Origin: SZAS-7 sp964514655
Lineage (GTDB): Bacteria; Chlamydiota; Chlamydiia; Chlamydiales; FEN-1388
Direction of reading: 5' to 3'
Assembly: GCA_964514655.1 (NCBI GenBank)
Contig: CAZEQY010000014.1
Location: 15,250-79,249 of the forward strand
DNA length: 64,000 nt
The translations under genes were made by a program, and so were the position numbers. Numbering within the stretch: position 1 is the stretch's first letter; every line of letters begins with the position of its first letter. The notes under the pieces are model-generated. The model had not been told where the DNA came from, did no database searches, and saw only the letters and a program-made list of their open reading frames with translations. Shown piece after piece: positions 33,451 through 41,877 of the stretch.

Positions 33451-36231
33451 ATGAACATTTTATCAGTACTAGGTAGCTTTATAGCTATGCTAGCGATGAT
33501 TTTTGGCGCTGCCAATCTAGAGGCAGATGCCAGATTTCATCCAAAGGAAAAGAATACAAATCATCCACGACACAAAAACCATTGTTCTAAAGATGCTACT
33601 CAGCTGCAGCCAGCATATCCCTGGGAGACGGTTGTAGACAACAAGCAGACATTTCGTTTTATTATTATGAACTACTTTACAGACCTTTTTGATCAGTCAC
33701 AGGTTGAAGACGTTGCTCATGCTGCTGAAAAGTATATTAATAAATATTTCTTTCCAAGCTGGCGTGTACAGGCTAGTGTAGAGTTCTTTGTGCCACCTAG
33801 CATGGCAGATCTTACAGCACAGTTTGTGATTCCGGGAACGTTTGTGACCTCTATACCAGAGCCGGGCACATTTGTACCTGTGTTTTTAGTAGATCAGTTT
33901 TCAGAAAATATTGATGATAACTTTGCTACTGCAGTTCACGGTTCAGTCTCAGGCATTGTGATGAATGGCTATAGCCACCTTGTATACCTAGAAGATGATG
34001 ATACGCTTACAGGTCCCTATCCAAATCTGCCCTTTGGTACGCCTTGGATTATAATTCCTGCGGGTTCTGTTGCAAGCGGCAATGGCATCAACGCGGCAGT
34101 ATATAACAACCAGTTGTCAGGACAGGGCCCAACAGACTTTTATCAAGAACTTGCGCTTACACTTGCTCATGAAATGATCGAAGTCATGGTTAATCCAACA
34201 GGGCTTTACTATACGATCGATGGTAACCCACTTGGATTTGGCCTGCCAGAAGGCTCTCCAACAAGAAACCAGTTTTATCTGCATGAAGCAGTAGATCCGG
34301 TATCTCAAGGAAATGACAATATTTTTCTCTTTTGCAACTGGCCTATGCCAAACTTTGTGCTTCCGGCCTATTTTTTTCCATTTGCGGATGTAGTATCGCA
34401 TGGAACAGCACGTTATGACCTATTAGGCCATATACATAAACCCTTTCAGCCATACAAGGGTACACAGTTTGTAATTTATCAAGACCAAGTTGGCGGCGAT
34501 TTGACAGAGCTATCTGTTGGTGAGTATGAATCTACAGTTGCTAATCCATATACTGTTACCTTTACATCCTTTGGTTCTATTTATGACTATGAGGGATGGG
34601 TTCTTACGGCAGAAGATGAGGCTCGTATGCCTCTTACAGACGTTGTGACGGCATATGGTAAGCCCAATGCTTTGGATGTCAAAAAGAGCGTAAAGGCACT
34701 TTCTCGTAAGGCTGGTGTGCAAAAACTTGCTGCACGAAATGCCCCAAAACAAAAGGTACAGCCTAGACAGCGCGAAAGCATGAATATTCAGTATATGACC
34801 GAAAGGGACTTTGCCTGTCATGAGCTTACAAAGCCCTACATACTGCCTTTTCAGTATATTGATGATGATGGCTTTCTTACTCAGCGCTATGTGATTGTCA
34901 ATTACCTGCCTGTGTTCCTTATACCTGAACAGGTAGATCAGGCAATTCCTGTTATGGAACAGTTTATACAAGAAAACTTTTTGCCATACTGGAATAGAAA
35001 AGTAGACATCATTGCAAACTTTACTGTTACTACACCGGATTCACCGCAGCCTGTATATGACGGAACGTTTGTGCCGATGTTTGTAATTCCTGATGAATTT
35101 TTTGATTTAAATTCATTTGGAGCAATTGCTATTACAGCAGGAGCATTTAACACAAATAATAACCTGAACCCCTATTCAGGACCTCGCATCACCGATTACT
35201 GGAAGCCATTTAATGGCTTTACAGTGCCAAATCTGCCCCTTGGAAACCCCTACCTCATCTTCCCGCGCCATAACATTGCAGGGCAAGTTGATGTAACAGC
35301 ACGCGATCCTCAAACACAAGCAATTGTTGCAGGACCATTCATTGCTGTGCCGCAGGGAAGTGCAGATTCTGCCGATCTACCGGTTGCAGCAGAAGGCGCG
35401 ATTGCTGATCCTATTGATGCTTGCGATCCGCAGACTCCAGGAAGCATGACAGGCAAAATAGGCCTTAACATCCGTATAGGATGCAATAGCCTCGTCTATC
35501 CAAATAACATGGCAGATGCCGGTGCTATAGCTACACTTACCGGATGGGTTGGAGGACCCGAAGGTTTTGGCGCATCAGGAGCTTTGGTGTATGGTGCCAC
35601 CATGGCCCAAGCTGATATGGAAACACTCATGGCAGCTGTCGAGAATAATCCAAATGTAGTGATTACGATCGATAACTTCCGAGGCGGTCTTACTGATATT
35701 CAGACCTTTACGGCCGTTGAAACTCATGAGTTGATGGAGCTACTTGTTGATCCAACGTATGGAGACTTTATTGTCTATAGTAACCCACAACAAGATCGCG
35801 CTGTACTTTTTGTGCAGTATGAAACAGCAGATAGTATGGAACGAGTCAATCAAATGGGAACAGATGGTGTTCATTCATACAAGATGAACCCATTTCCTAT
35901 TCCGGCCTACTTTGTGCCAAACCTTCGTAATAACAACTACGACAGTCTTGGCTTGATGTATAGACCTATGATTCCACTTTCTCGCGACCAGATCCTTTGG
36001 CAACAAGAAGGTGGCCCGACAAGCATAGCTTCTACATATGGAATATTAGAGGCTACAGAGTCGCTGCTTGATTTCCAAAATAGTGGAAGTATCTTTAATC
36101 TGCATACATTCACTCCACCATTTGATACGCCATCATACGATACTCCGGATCCTGAGATCCCAATGGACACTTCACCGGTTGCACCAAACTATGAAGAACT
36201 CCAAACTCTGGATAGCGTGATATTGCTGTAA
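33451..36231 (+). CDS. Secreted two-module protein with HExxE motifs (putative zincin-like)
   Basis: The start ATG 33451 has AAGGAAGGG upstream. A signal peptide of about 26 residues ends at EADA. The mature protein is two homologous modules, roughly residues 60-400 and 455-905. Pairs include RFIIMNY/RYVIVNY, GTFVPVF/GTFVPMF, NLPFGTPW/NLPLGNPY and YDLLGHIHKPF/YDSLGLMYRPM. Each module has an HExxE helix followed by a Pro: HEMIE (240-244) with HEAVDP at 278, and HELME (759-763) with LVDP. This H-E-x-x-E...D-P pattern recalls secreted zinc-dependent folds, but the canonical HExxH is absent, so peptidase activity is inference. The signal peptide, N-rich composition and lack of membrane anchor suggest export. 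A terminator follows directly. Confidence 0.72.
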   Translation: MNILSVLGSFIAMLAMIFGAANLEADARFHPKEKNTNHPRHKNHCSKDATQLQPAYPWETVVDNKQTFRFIIMNYFTDLFDQSQVEDVAHAAEKYINKYFFPSWRVQASVEFFVPPSMADLTAQFVIPGTFVTSIPEPGTFVPVFLVDQFSENIDDNFATAVHGSVSGIVMNGYSHLVYLEDDDTLTGPYPNLPFGTPWIIIPAGSVASGNGINAAVYNNQLSGQGPTDFYQELALTLAHEMIEVMVNPTGLYYTIDGNPLGFGLPEGSPTRNQFYLHEAVDPVSQGNDNIFLFCNWPMPNFVLPAYFFPFADVVSHGTARYDLLGHIHKPFQPYKGTQFVIYQDQVGGDLTELSVGEYESTVANPYTVTFTSFGSIYDYEGWVLTAEDEARMPLTDVVTAYGKPNALDVKKSVKALSRKAGVQKLAARNAPKQKVQPRQRESMNIQYMTERDFACHELTKPYILPFQYIDDDGFLTQRYVIVNYLPVFLIPEQVDQAIPVMEQFIQENFLPYWNRKVDIIANFTVTTPDSPQPVYDGTFVPMFVIPDEFFDLNSFGAIAITAGAFNTNNNLNPYSGPRITDYWKPFNGFTVPNLPLGNPYLIFPRHNIAGQVDVTARDPQTQAIVAGPFIAVPQGSADSADLPVAAEGAIADPIDACDPQTPGSMTGKIGLNIRIGCNSLVYPNNMADAGAIATLTGWVGGPEGFGASGALVYGATMAQADMETLMAAVENNPNVVITIDNFRGGLTDIQTFTAVETHELMELLVDPTYGDFIVYSNPQQDRAVLFVQYETADSMERVNQMGTDGVHSYKMNPFPIPAYFVPNLRNNNYDSLGLMYRPMIPLSRDQILWQQEGGPTSIASTYGILEATESLLDFQNSGSIFNLHTFTPPFDTPSYDTPDPEIPMDTSPVAPNYEELQTLDSVILL

Positions 36232-36240
36232 GGCATCTAT

Positions 36241-36276
36241 AAACCCAGCCTTTCATTAGAAAGGCTGGGTTTTTTA
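36241..36276 (+). terminator. Rho-independent terminator of the HExxE protein gene
   Basis: A 14-bp perfect stem (36241-36254 with 36259-36272) and 4-base loop end in a run of T's on the plus strand. It begins 9 bases after the stop codon. Its end overlaps the last bases of rtcB on the other strand. Confidence 0.9.
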
Positions 36277-37689
36277 TCCTTTGATTACGAGGTGGGGTTT
36301 GAGGCGGGCGACTTTTTTGGCGAGCGAAGCTTCTTCCACAGCGTCAACCACTACATCAACATCTTTATAAGCGTCAGGCATTTCTTCGGCGATGGTGTTG
36401 CGGCTATCTGCCATTACACGTATTCCTTGCGTTGCCATGTATTCTATGAGGTTGCGGCCTTGCCATGATTTTTTAGACTGCATGCGGCTTCGCCGTCTTC
36501 CTGCCCCGTGGCATGAGCTACAGAAGGTGAGGGGATTGCCAAGGCCTACCATAAGGTGACTTGCACGGCCCATATCGCCGGGCACAAGTACAGGCTGTCC
36601 CGTCTTTTTGTAGAGGGGAGTAAGTTCATTTGCACCAGGTCCATAGGCGCGCGTTGCGCCCTTTCTATGCACACAGAGGTGCATCATCTTTCCGGCTACT
36701 TCATGCTCTTCAAATTTAGCAATGTTGTGGCATACGTCGTAGATAAGGCGTACATCTTGGGCGGCAATCTTTAGTACTTCACAAAAGCCTTGGCGCACGG
36801 CATGTAAAATCCGTTGGCGGTTGTTAAAGGCAAAGTTTGCAGCTGCGCCCATTGCTTGAAAGTACTTGCGGCCGGCCTCACTTTTGATTGGAGCAGCAAC
36901 AAGTTGGCGATCCGGCAAGTTGTCGCCATAGCCTTGACGCATAAAAGAGTCTAGCGTGTCTTGGCAGATCTGGTGGCCAAAGCCGCGCGAGCCGGAATGT
37001 ATCAATATATAAGTCTGCCCCTTTTCTACAGCCCACTCTTGGGCTATTTCCGGGTAAAATATTGTCTCAACTTCGCCGATTTCTACAAAGTGGTTGCCGG
37101 ATCCTATGGTGCCAAGCTGGTCTTTACCTCGCATTTTTGCAAGGTCTGAAACGGCATGCATGTCCGCCTTTTCAATAAAGCCGCGGCTTTCAGTATGTTC
37201 TAAATCAATATCAAACCCATAACCCTCTTGTATAGACCATTTAGCGCCAAGAGCTGCAAGTTTTATGTAGTCTTCATTGGATAGTGTTTTGTTTTTTGTG
37301 CCTCGCCCAACACCAGATGGCACAAGTTTAAAGATCGTTTTTAGAAGATCGTCCTTTTTTTTGTCCGTAAGGCTTTTAAATGGCACATTCACAACGGCAA
37401 GGCGCACGCCGCAGTTGATGTCATAGCCAACACCTCCAGGGCTTATGACGCCAGTTTCAGCACATGTTGCAGCAACGCCGCCAATTGGAAAGCCGTAGCC
37501 CCAGTGAATGTCCGGCATGGCAATACTATAACCAACTATGCCCGGAAGGTGGGCTACATTTTTTACCTGGTCTAGTGACTTATCGCCTTTTATGTCTTCC
37601 ATAAGGGCAGTTGAGGCAATGACAAGTCCGGGAACTTGCATCCCGCCGGTTTTTGCTATCTCAAACATTCCTGGGCCAATGTTAAACAT
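36274..37689 (-). CDS. rtcB: RNA ligase RtcB
   Basis: RtcB joins RNA 2',3'-cyclic phosphate (or 3'-phosphate) ends to 5'-OH ends using GTP and Mn2+. Metal and guanylate-site motifs are all visible: GGVGYDINCGVRL, GTIGSGNHFVEIGEV, HSGSRGFGHQ, YDVCHNIAKFEEH and HRKGATRAYGPG with the guanylated His region. The length of 471 aa is normal. I chose ATG 37689 over a TTG two codons upstream. The start overlaps the end of the ligase-archease fusion gene by 8 bases, so the two are co-translated. Archease is the known activator of RtcB. Confidence 0.95.
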   Translation of the reverse strand: MFNIGPGMFEIAKTGGMQVPGLVIASTALMEDIKGDKSLDQVKNVAHLPGIVGYSIAMPDIHWGYGFPIGGVAATCAETGVISPGGVGYDINCGVRLAVVNVPFKSLTDKKKDDLLKTIFKLVPSGVGRGTKNKTLSNEDYIKLAALGAKWSIQEGYGFDIDLEHTESRGFIEKADMHAVSDLAKMRGKDQLGTIGSGNHFVEIGEVETIFYPEIAQEWAVEKGQTYILIHSGSRGFGHQICQDTLDSFMRQGYGDNLPDRQLVAAPIKSEAGRKYFQAMGAAANFAFNNRQRILHAVRQGFCEVLKIAAQDVRLIYDVCHNIAKFEEHEVAGKMMHLCVHRKGATRAYGPGANELTPLYKKTGQPVLVPGDMGRASHLMVGLGNPLTFCSSCHGAGRRRSRMQSKKSWQGRNLIEYMATQGIRVMADSRNTIAEEMPDAYKDVDVVVDAVEEASLAKKVARLKPHLVIKG

Positions 37690-38446
37690 CGACAATCATC
37701 TCCCACTCTAGCACGTTATCTTCACGCTCCAAAATATCGCCATGATAGCTTACAGCCTTTATGGGCGCGCCGTGTGCGCTATCGGCAAGGGCAATCATTT
37801 TATTTAAGCTGCGTATGACGTCATTGAGTGTAGAGTGCGTGTCCCTCTCAATAAACTGTACAAATGGAGCATACGTACAGCTTAATGCAATGGCAGCGTT
37901 ACGGTAAAGATCTGTTACAGTGTGTCCACGCACTATGTAGGCAATGTCGGCAGTATGTTCTTTTTCTTCAAATGGGGCTAAAAGTTCTTTTGTATAGCGC
38001 GGAAGATACGTGAGGTTTCCCATACTTTCATAAAGGTGAATGCGAAAACCATACATAGGCTGCGCTGTGAAAGCGCTTTGCCATTGCTGCGTATCAAACG
38101 GCTTTCGCGCTACTGTTACGTGGGGCAAAAAGTCGCGTGTTTCATCGGGCACAAAGTGGCGGGTAAGGACTTGTTGTAAGTTATATAGAGGCTCTTTTTG
38201 TGTAAGAATATCAACGTGCCAACAAAGAGTGTTGTGTAATCTCAGACACTTGTCAAATATACCTGTAGGGCCTATTGTGAGCTCTGATATGTCTAGTTCT
38301 TTAAGTTCATCTACTGTCTTTTTAAGGTCTTTTTCACCTAAAAAGGCAAGCGTCATGTGACGCTCGTCCTCATGGATAAGTCTGCCGTGGGGAAGCTCTT
38401 CTGGCCAATTAGCCCGAACTTCAAGTGCAATAAAGAGCCTAGCCAT
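37682..38446 (-). CDS. 2'-5' RNA ligase (ThpR/LigT) fused to an archease domain
   Basis: Residues 1 to about 175 are a 2H-phosphoesterase/2'-5' RNA ligase domain with its two HxT motifs, HMTLAFLG (from residue 30) and HVTVAR (from about residue 109). Residues about 176-254 match archease: EKEHTADIAYIVRG with the conserved Asp, DLYRNAAIALS, GAPIKAVSYHGD, ending WEMIVDV, where the terminal Asp region coordinates metal in archease. The archease part is shorter than the usual 140 residues; the middle is condensed. The 2H domain can open 2',3'-cyclic phosphates, and archease activates RtcB. Fusion and 8-base overlaps with the genes on both sides indicate one RNA-repair operon. The fusion reads through without a break. 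Confidence 0.85.
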   Translation of the reverse strand: MARLFIALEVRANWPEELPHGRLIHEDERHMTLAFLGEKDLKKTVDELKELDISELTIGPTGIFDKCLRLHNTLCWHVDILTQKEPLYNLQQVLTRHFVPDETRDFLPHVTVARKPFDTQQWQSAFTAQPMYGFRIHLYESMGNLTYLPRYTKELLAPFEEKEHTADIAYIVRGHTVTDLYRNAAIALSCTYAPFVQFIERDTHSTLNDVIRSLNKMIALADSAHGAPIKAVSYHGDILEREDNVLEWEMIVDV

Positions 38447-38873
38447 GTAGCTGGTGAAGGATCTCTTGAGTTGAAAGATGGACGAGGTCTTTATTTATTT
38501 CTTTTTTGATGAGGCTTAGCGTCTTTTTGTCTAGGGCATTGCGGAGCTCTCCCAAAAAGCCTGGGCTTGCAATCACCATGAGCTCAGAAAATTGGTTGTT
38601 GCCTCTTGCTTCGTCTAAATAGTGAGAAAGTGCTTTTGCAAAGAGGGCGCACTCGTGTTCTTTTTGCGAAGTTTTTGGCTCCATAGCATGGCGACGATTG
38701 CCTGTACTTGTAAAATCGCGTCCAGGATTTGTTGAAACCAAGTCTTGCTCATGTAGGCGGCTTTCTGCATGTACAAAATCTTTAAGTTCTACAAGTGTGT
38801 GCATGTCTTTAAGATGAAAAATTCGTGCGCTACAGGAATTTGCTACTAGTACCCATCTGTCGTGCTGTTTCAT
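38439..38873 (-). CDS. Host-attachment-family protein (eRF1-domain-like)
   Basis: This 144-aa protein has the features of the 'protein required for attachment to host cells' family: WVLVANSCSARIFHL at the N-terminus, LVSTNPGRDFTSTG, a mid HExxA-like helix, and LMVIASPGFLGELRNAL, ending in L-x-x-x-L. Members of this family have been proposed to be related to the middle domain of archaeo-eukaryotic release factor eRF1, which would fit ribosome or tRNA work. GAGGT precedes the ATG. It is first in the three-gene operon with the ligase-archease fusion and rtcB. The attachment name comes from an Agrobacterium phenotype and may not describe its biochemical role. Confidence 0.8.
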   Translation of the reverse strand: MKQHDRWVLVANSCSARIFHLKDMHTLVELKDFVHAESRLHEQDLVSTNPGRDFTSTGNRRHAMEPKTSQKEHECALFAKALSHYLDEARGNNQFSELMVIASPGFLGELRNALDKKTLSLIKKEINKDLVHLSTQEILHQLHG

Positions 38874-38978
38874 AGTTTACCTCGTGTTGAATATAGCTAT
38901 ACCTGTCATCTAAATTAGAGTCGACAGAAATATCGTAATGGTCGATAATCCTTTCTCTTAACAGTGTTAGGTAACTGT

Positions 38979-39827
38979 ATGACGTGTGTTTGCACAGGCA
39001 TCTACCAAGACGAACGTGATAGACTTTCGTCTAAAGACATTGACCTCATCTTGGATTCTGGCAGAGCCTGGGATCTTTCTAAGACGCTAGATGAGCACGG
39101 AGTTGCTATTTTTCCTCACAGCTATCTTTCTGTATGTGCACCCTATATTGCAGCGTGCGTGCATGGAGCGCTTGACTCGGGTAGTGACCATGTGCTTGTA
39201 CTTGGCGTACTGCATTCCTTTAGCGATGTGCTATTTGCTGCAAGGCGCTTAGAGCGCGCGCATCAGGATCTTTCAAACTTTCCCTTGAGAGGTGTGCATG
39301 GCCCAAGAAAGCAGCGCGGAGATCACTGGAAGGCTGAATATTCTCTTTTAAGTTTTATATTTCTTTGGAACGAAGAAGTAAAAAGGCGCGGCATAAAGCC
39401 CCCAAAGCTTACTATTCGCTTTCCATATCTTGTAAACAGGGAGCCTCATACCTTGCCGGGCATTCATGAGCTTGAGCGCATTGCAAAAGATGCCTGCCTA
39501 ATTGCTACAAGTGATATTTGCCACCATGGCGTAGCCTACGGGGCAAAACCTGAAGATGTCCTTGTTGGAGAGGCTGCCTATGAATATGCCGGTAAAAGTA
39601 TTAGTGATAACCTCAAGCTGCTTATGACGGGCGATTTAGAGCGCTACTACGAACACTGTATCAAAATTTCTAGCGATTCATATGACGTTTGCCCCATTAT
39701 CTACCACTTGAGAGGCGCCCTTAGGCCAAAAATTCTTGAATACGCCATTAGCGATACATCGCTTTTTTATGCCGGCACCCCAACTCCAAGCTGGGTCGCT
39801 GCCGCTCTGATAGAACTAAAAAAATAA
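38979..39827 (+). CDS. MEMO-like family protein (282 aa)
   Basis: The fold of MEMO1/AmmeMemo proteins is recognisable: AIFPHSYLSVCAPYIAACV, VLVLGVLHSFSD (equivalent to the GPSH/H motif), PYLVNREPHTLPGIHELERIA, and the diagnostic ATSDICHHGVAYG with paired histidines that bind metal in MEMO1. The C-terminal NAIS-type segment is present. The start is ATG 38979; a GTG five codons earlier is possible. Family members are linked to iron/copper handling and radical-SAM partners, but no radical-SAM or AMMECR1 gene is adjacent here, so its role is open. It is divergent from the RNA-repair operon. Confidence 0.7.
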   Translation: MTCVCTGIYQDERDRLSSKDIDLILDSGRAWDLSKTLDEHGVAIFPHSYLSVCAPYIAACVHGALDSGSDHVLVLGVLHSFSDVLFAARRLERAHQDLSNFPLRGVHGPRKQRGDHWKAEYSLLSFIFLWNEEVKRRGIKPPKLTIRFPYLVNREPHTLPGIHELERIAKDACLIATSDICHHGVAYGAKPEDVLVGEAAYEYAGKSISDNLKLLMTGDLERYYEHCIKISSDSYDVCPIIYHLRGALRPKILEYAISDTSLFYAGTPTPSWVAAALIELKK

Positions 39828-39904
39828 TTGCAAAATTTTCTCTATATAAATAAGGTAACAAAAAGAGCGCTATTAAGGCGCGATTTATAATTATGGAGAA
39901 TTTT

Positions 39905-40006
39905 ATGAGACAAGCATTTTTTGCATTATTAGCCCTTATCGCCGTTTTCGGCGCCGTATCAGCCTGCAACCGTACCTCAATCCACGAAAACCACCATCGC
40001 CACTGA
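39905..40006 (+). CDS. Tiny lipoprotein (33 aa), entericidin-like
   Basis: ATG follows TATGGAGA at good spacing. The peptide is MRQAFFALLALIAVFGAVSA followed by the lipobox Cys (V-S-A-C) and only 13 mature residues, ending in a His-rich tail (HENHHRH). This is the build of entericidin-type small lipoproteins. The four histidines near the end could bind metal; that is inference. It is followed by a non-coding stretch full of palindromes. Confidence 0.65.
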   Translation: MRQAFFALLALIAVFGAVSACNRTSIHENHHRH

Positions 40007-40017
40007 TTTAAGGCCTT

Positions 40018-40097
40018 CGTGCCCGTGCCCGCTAAATTCAATCATTCAGCTTTAATGGAGCGCTAATCGGATAATTGAAAAAGCGGGCGCGGGCACG
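40018..40097. repeat. GC-rich hairpin element
   Basis: Arms 40018-40033 and 40082-40097 are reverse complements at 15 of 16 positions (CGTGCCCGTGCCCGCT type), with a further TTCAAT/ATTGAA pairing inside. It starts 12 bases after the tiny lipoprotein. No gene is visible in it. It may act as a transcript end or be a mobile palindromic unit. Confidence 0.65.
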
Positions 40098-40101
40098 CAT
40101 A

Positions 40102-40402
40102 CGCATCCTATTCCCCATAAGTCGAACAAGAGCACAGTATAAAAATTAAAAATACCACACTTGAGTTAGTGGGAAGCTTCTTTTGCGCTTTTGGGTTTTT
40201 GCGTTTTTGCGTTAATTTTTTTCAATTTTATACATATCTTTGAGGCTTAAAGGTATTTTCGGTAATGTAAGAATTCAACGCAAAAACGCAAAAACCCAAA
40301 AGCGCAAAAGAAGCTTCGTCAAAGTTGCATAAACCGTTACTTTAAAGAGCTTAAGAAACTATCGTGGAGAAGAAATTTAAGACTTATGGGGAATAGGATG
40401 CG
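40102..40402. repeat. Outer inverted repeat pair enclosing another palindrome
   Basis: A perfect 22-bp inverted repeat, 40102-40123 with 40381-40402, encloses the 41-bp hairpin at 40173-40317. This is the layout of one palindromic element inserted within another. I see no gene in the enclosed sequence; the open frames crossing it are not preceded by ribosome-binding sites and mirror each other because of the symmetry. Confidence 0.7.
40173..40317. repeat. Perfect 41-bp inverted repeat (MITE-like), related to the repeat at 58.4 kb
   Basis: Arms 40173-40213 and 40277-40317 are perfect reverse complements, separated by 63 bp. The arm contains tandem GCAAAAAC-type units. The loop and right arm (about 40219-40310) match 58401-58494 next to the GxxExxY gene, including GAGGCTTAAAGGT. 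There is no coding sequence between the arms here, so it may be a non-autonomous copy of the same element. Confidence 0.75.
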
Positions 40403-40416
40403 CATACGAGCAGGGG

Positions 40417-40552
40417 CCAATGGTGTCAACTTAAGACCTTTTCTGATCTTATTCTCAATCTTGATCTTGGTCTTATTCTGCCTTTTTCCTTGCGTCCTGA
40501 AAATAAAGAATAAGATCAAGATCAAGAAAATATCTTTAGTTGACGCCATTGG
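40417..40552. repeat. Third palindromic element
   Basis: Outer arms 40417-40431 and 40538-40552 pair at 14 of 15 positions; inner arms 40459-40479 and 40507-40527 pair at 20 of 21 (TCTTGATCTTG type). Together they would fold into one long hairpin of about 136 bases. The rest of the gap 40007-40601 holds no gene that I can support. Confidence 0.65.
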
Positions 40553-40601
40553 GGCACGAGCACGAAGAGCGATTTTTGGCATTATGTATTGTTACGATAA
40601 C

Positions 40602-41393
40602 TCAATGGCCCGCGACAACCCCTTTTATAAGAAAGGTTTGTAGGAGCGGGTTAAAGAGGCTGGGGCTGTCCATTGGAATGGTGTGACCACACTTTTCTAG
40701 GACGGCAAGCTGCGAGTTGGGGATGAGGCTGTGCAGCTTTTGTGAGTGGTGTAGCGGCAGTAGAAGGTCTTTTTTACCGGCTACGATGAGGGTAGGGCAT
40801 TGAATCGAAGAAAGCTCTTTTGTCACATCAAAATTCATTAGATCGCTAAAAAGATATTTAAAATCATTTTTATTCATGCAGGCAATGTGCGACTTGCACA
40901 CAGTTCGCTCGAGTGTTTGCTTTTTTTGCGGAAAGCAAAGTCTTGAGATAATTGCTCCTATGGTATCTAAAGAACATACGCGTACCAAAAAGCGATACAG
41001 CGCGGCTAAGGGTCTATTCATATCGCCAACTCTTGCGCTTGAGCCAACAAGGGTTAAGCTGCTTGCGAGGTTGGGTTTACGAAGGGCAAGTTCTAGTCCC
41101 ACAAAACTGCCAAAAGAAAGTCCCACAACATGACACGAATCAATATTGAGTGCGCCAAGTAGCTCTACCATATCATCTGCAATATCGTGTACGGTAAGGT
41201 GCGATGTTTCTGCAGTTGATTTTCCGTGGCCAGCAAAATCCGGAGTAATAACTTGATAGTGTCTTGAAAAATAGGGTATCTGGCGCATCCAGTCAGCTCC
41301 GCAGGAGCCGAGTCCATGCAGCATTAAGAGCGGGGCGCCCTTGCCGTGGGTTTCATAGTATATACTACTACATTTTAATTTAATTGTTGGCAT
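40602..41393 (-). CDS. Alpha/beta hydrolase (263 aa)
   Basis: The alpha/beta-hydrolase fold is clear: oxyanion motif LMLHGLGSCGADW (HGxG), PDFAGHGKS, nucleophile elbow GLSFGS (Ser at about residue 93), acid in GKKDLLLP and His in CGHTIP. The length is normal. The substrate is unknown; the overall pattern is that of small esterases and C-C hydrolases (MhpC/BioH type). The ATG has no strong ribosome-binding site. It stands between the palindrome nest and the PEGA lipoprotein, which it diverges from. Confidence 0.9.
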   Translation of the reverse strand: MPTIKLKCSSIYYETHGKGAPLLMLHGLGSCGADWMRQIPYFSRHYQVITPDFAGHGKSTAETSHLTVHDIADDMVELLGALNIDSCHVVGLSFGSFVGLELALRKPNLASSLTLVGSSARVGDMNRPLAALYRFLVRVCSLDTIGAIISRLCFPQKKQTLERTVCKSHIACMNKNDFKYLFSDLMNFDVTKELSSIQCPTLIVAGKKDLLLPLHHSQKLHSLIPNSQLAVLEKCGHTIPMDSPSLFNPLLQTFLIKGVVAGH

Positions 41394-41439
41394 AAATTAA
41401 TAGATTTATTATTCTATATAAAGTTTATATGGAGTTTGT

Positions 41440-41877
41440 ATGTATTTGATATTCGTTGTTATAAGTTTGTTATTTTCTAGTTGTGCAACAATCATTAACG
41501 GTCACGATCAAAAAGTTACTATTCTCTCTGAGCCTGAAGGCGCTGATATTACTATCAACGGCGTTGAGGCCGGTAAAACACCCGCTACATTTCGCATCGT
41601 TCGAGCAAAAGACCACGTTATTTGCCTTTCAAAAGAAGGCTATCATGTGGCCACTGCCGAGCTTACAAGATCGCTATCCGGAGTGTCAATTTTCTACCTA
41701 TTGCCAGGTGGCTTATTAAGCCTTGCGATAGACTCCCAAGAAGGATCAGTCTACTGCTTTCCCGATAAAGTAGACGTAATGCTAAAAAAGCTATTTGATC
41801 CCGACACTGTCATTGCTATGCATATTGATCTACTAAAGAGCATTACGCAAGAGCAACGCAAAGAACTACAGCAATAG
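41440..41877 (+). CDS. PEGA-domain lipoprotein (145 aa)
   Basis: A short signal peptide ends in the lipobox LFSSC, followed by ATIINGHDQKV, the opening typical of small PEGA lipoproteins. The PEGA domain is SEPEGADITINGVEAGKTPA, with the Gly-x-x-Pro turn before the third strand. A hydrophobic stretch GVSIFYLLPGGLLSLAI follows, often seen in this family. It is probably an outer-membrane or periplasmic-face lipoprotein of unknown role. Its 3' end overlaps a small minus-strand frame at 41843. Confidence 0.85.
   Translation: MYLIFVVISLLFSSCATIINGHDQKVTILSEPEGADITINGVEAGKTPATFRIVRAKDHVICLSKEGYHVATAELTRSLSGVSIFYLLPGGLLSLAIDSQEGSVYCFPDKVDVMLKKLFDPDTVIAMHIDLLKSITQEQRKELQQ

Noticed and set aside
34510..34971. 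A 153-codon minus-strand open frame inside the secreted HExxE gene
   Set aside because: It is antisense to a well-supported gene with signal peptide and internal repeats, and its translation is Cys/Arg-rich without any motif.
40386..40643. Overlapping plus and minus open frames of about 80 codons in the palindrome nest
   Set aside because: They mirror each other because the DNA is an inverted repeat, have repetitive low-information translations and no ribosome-binding site.
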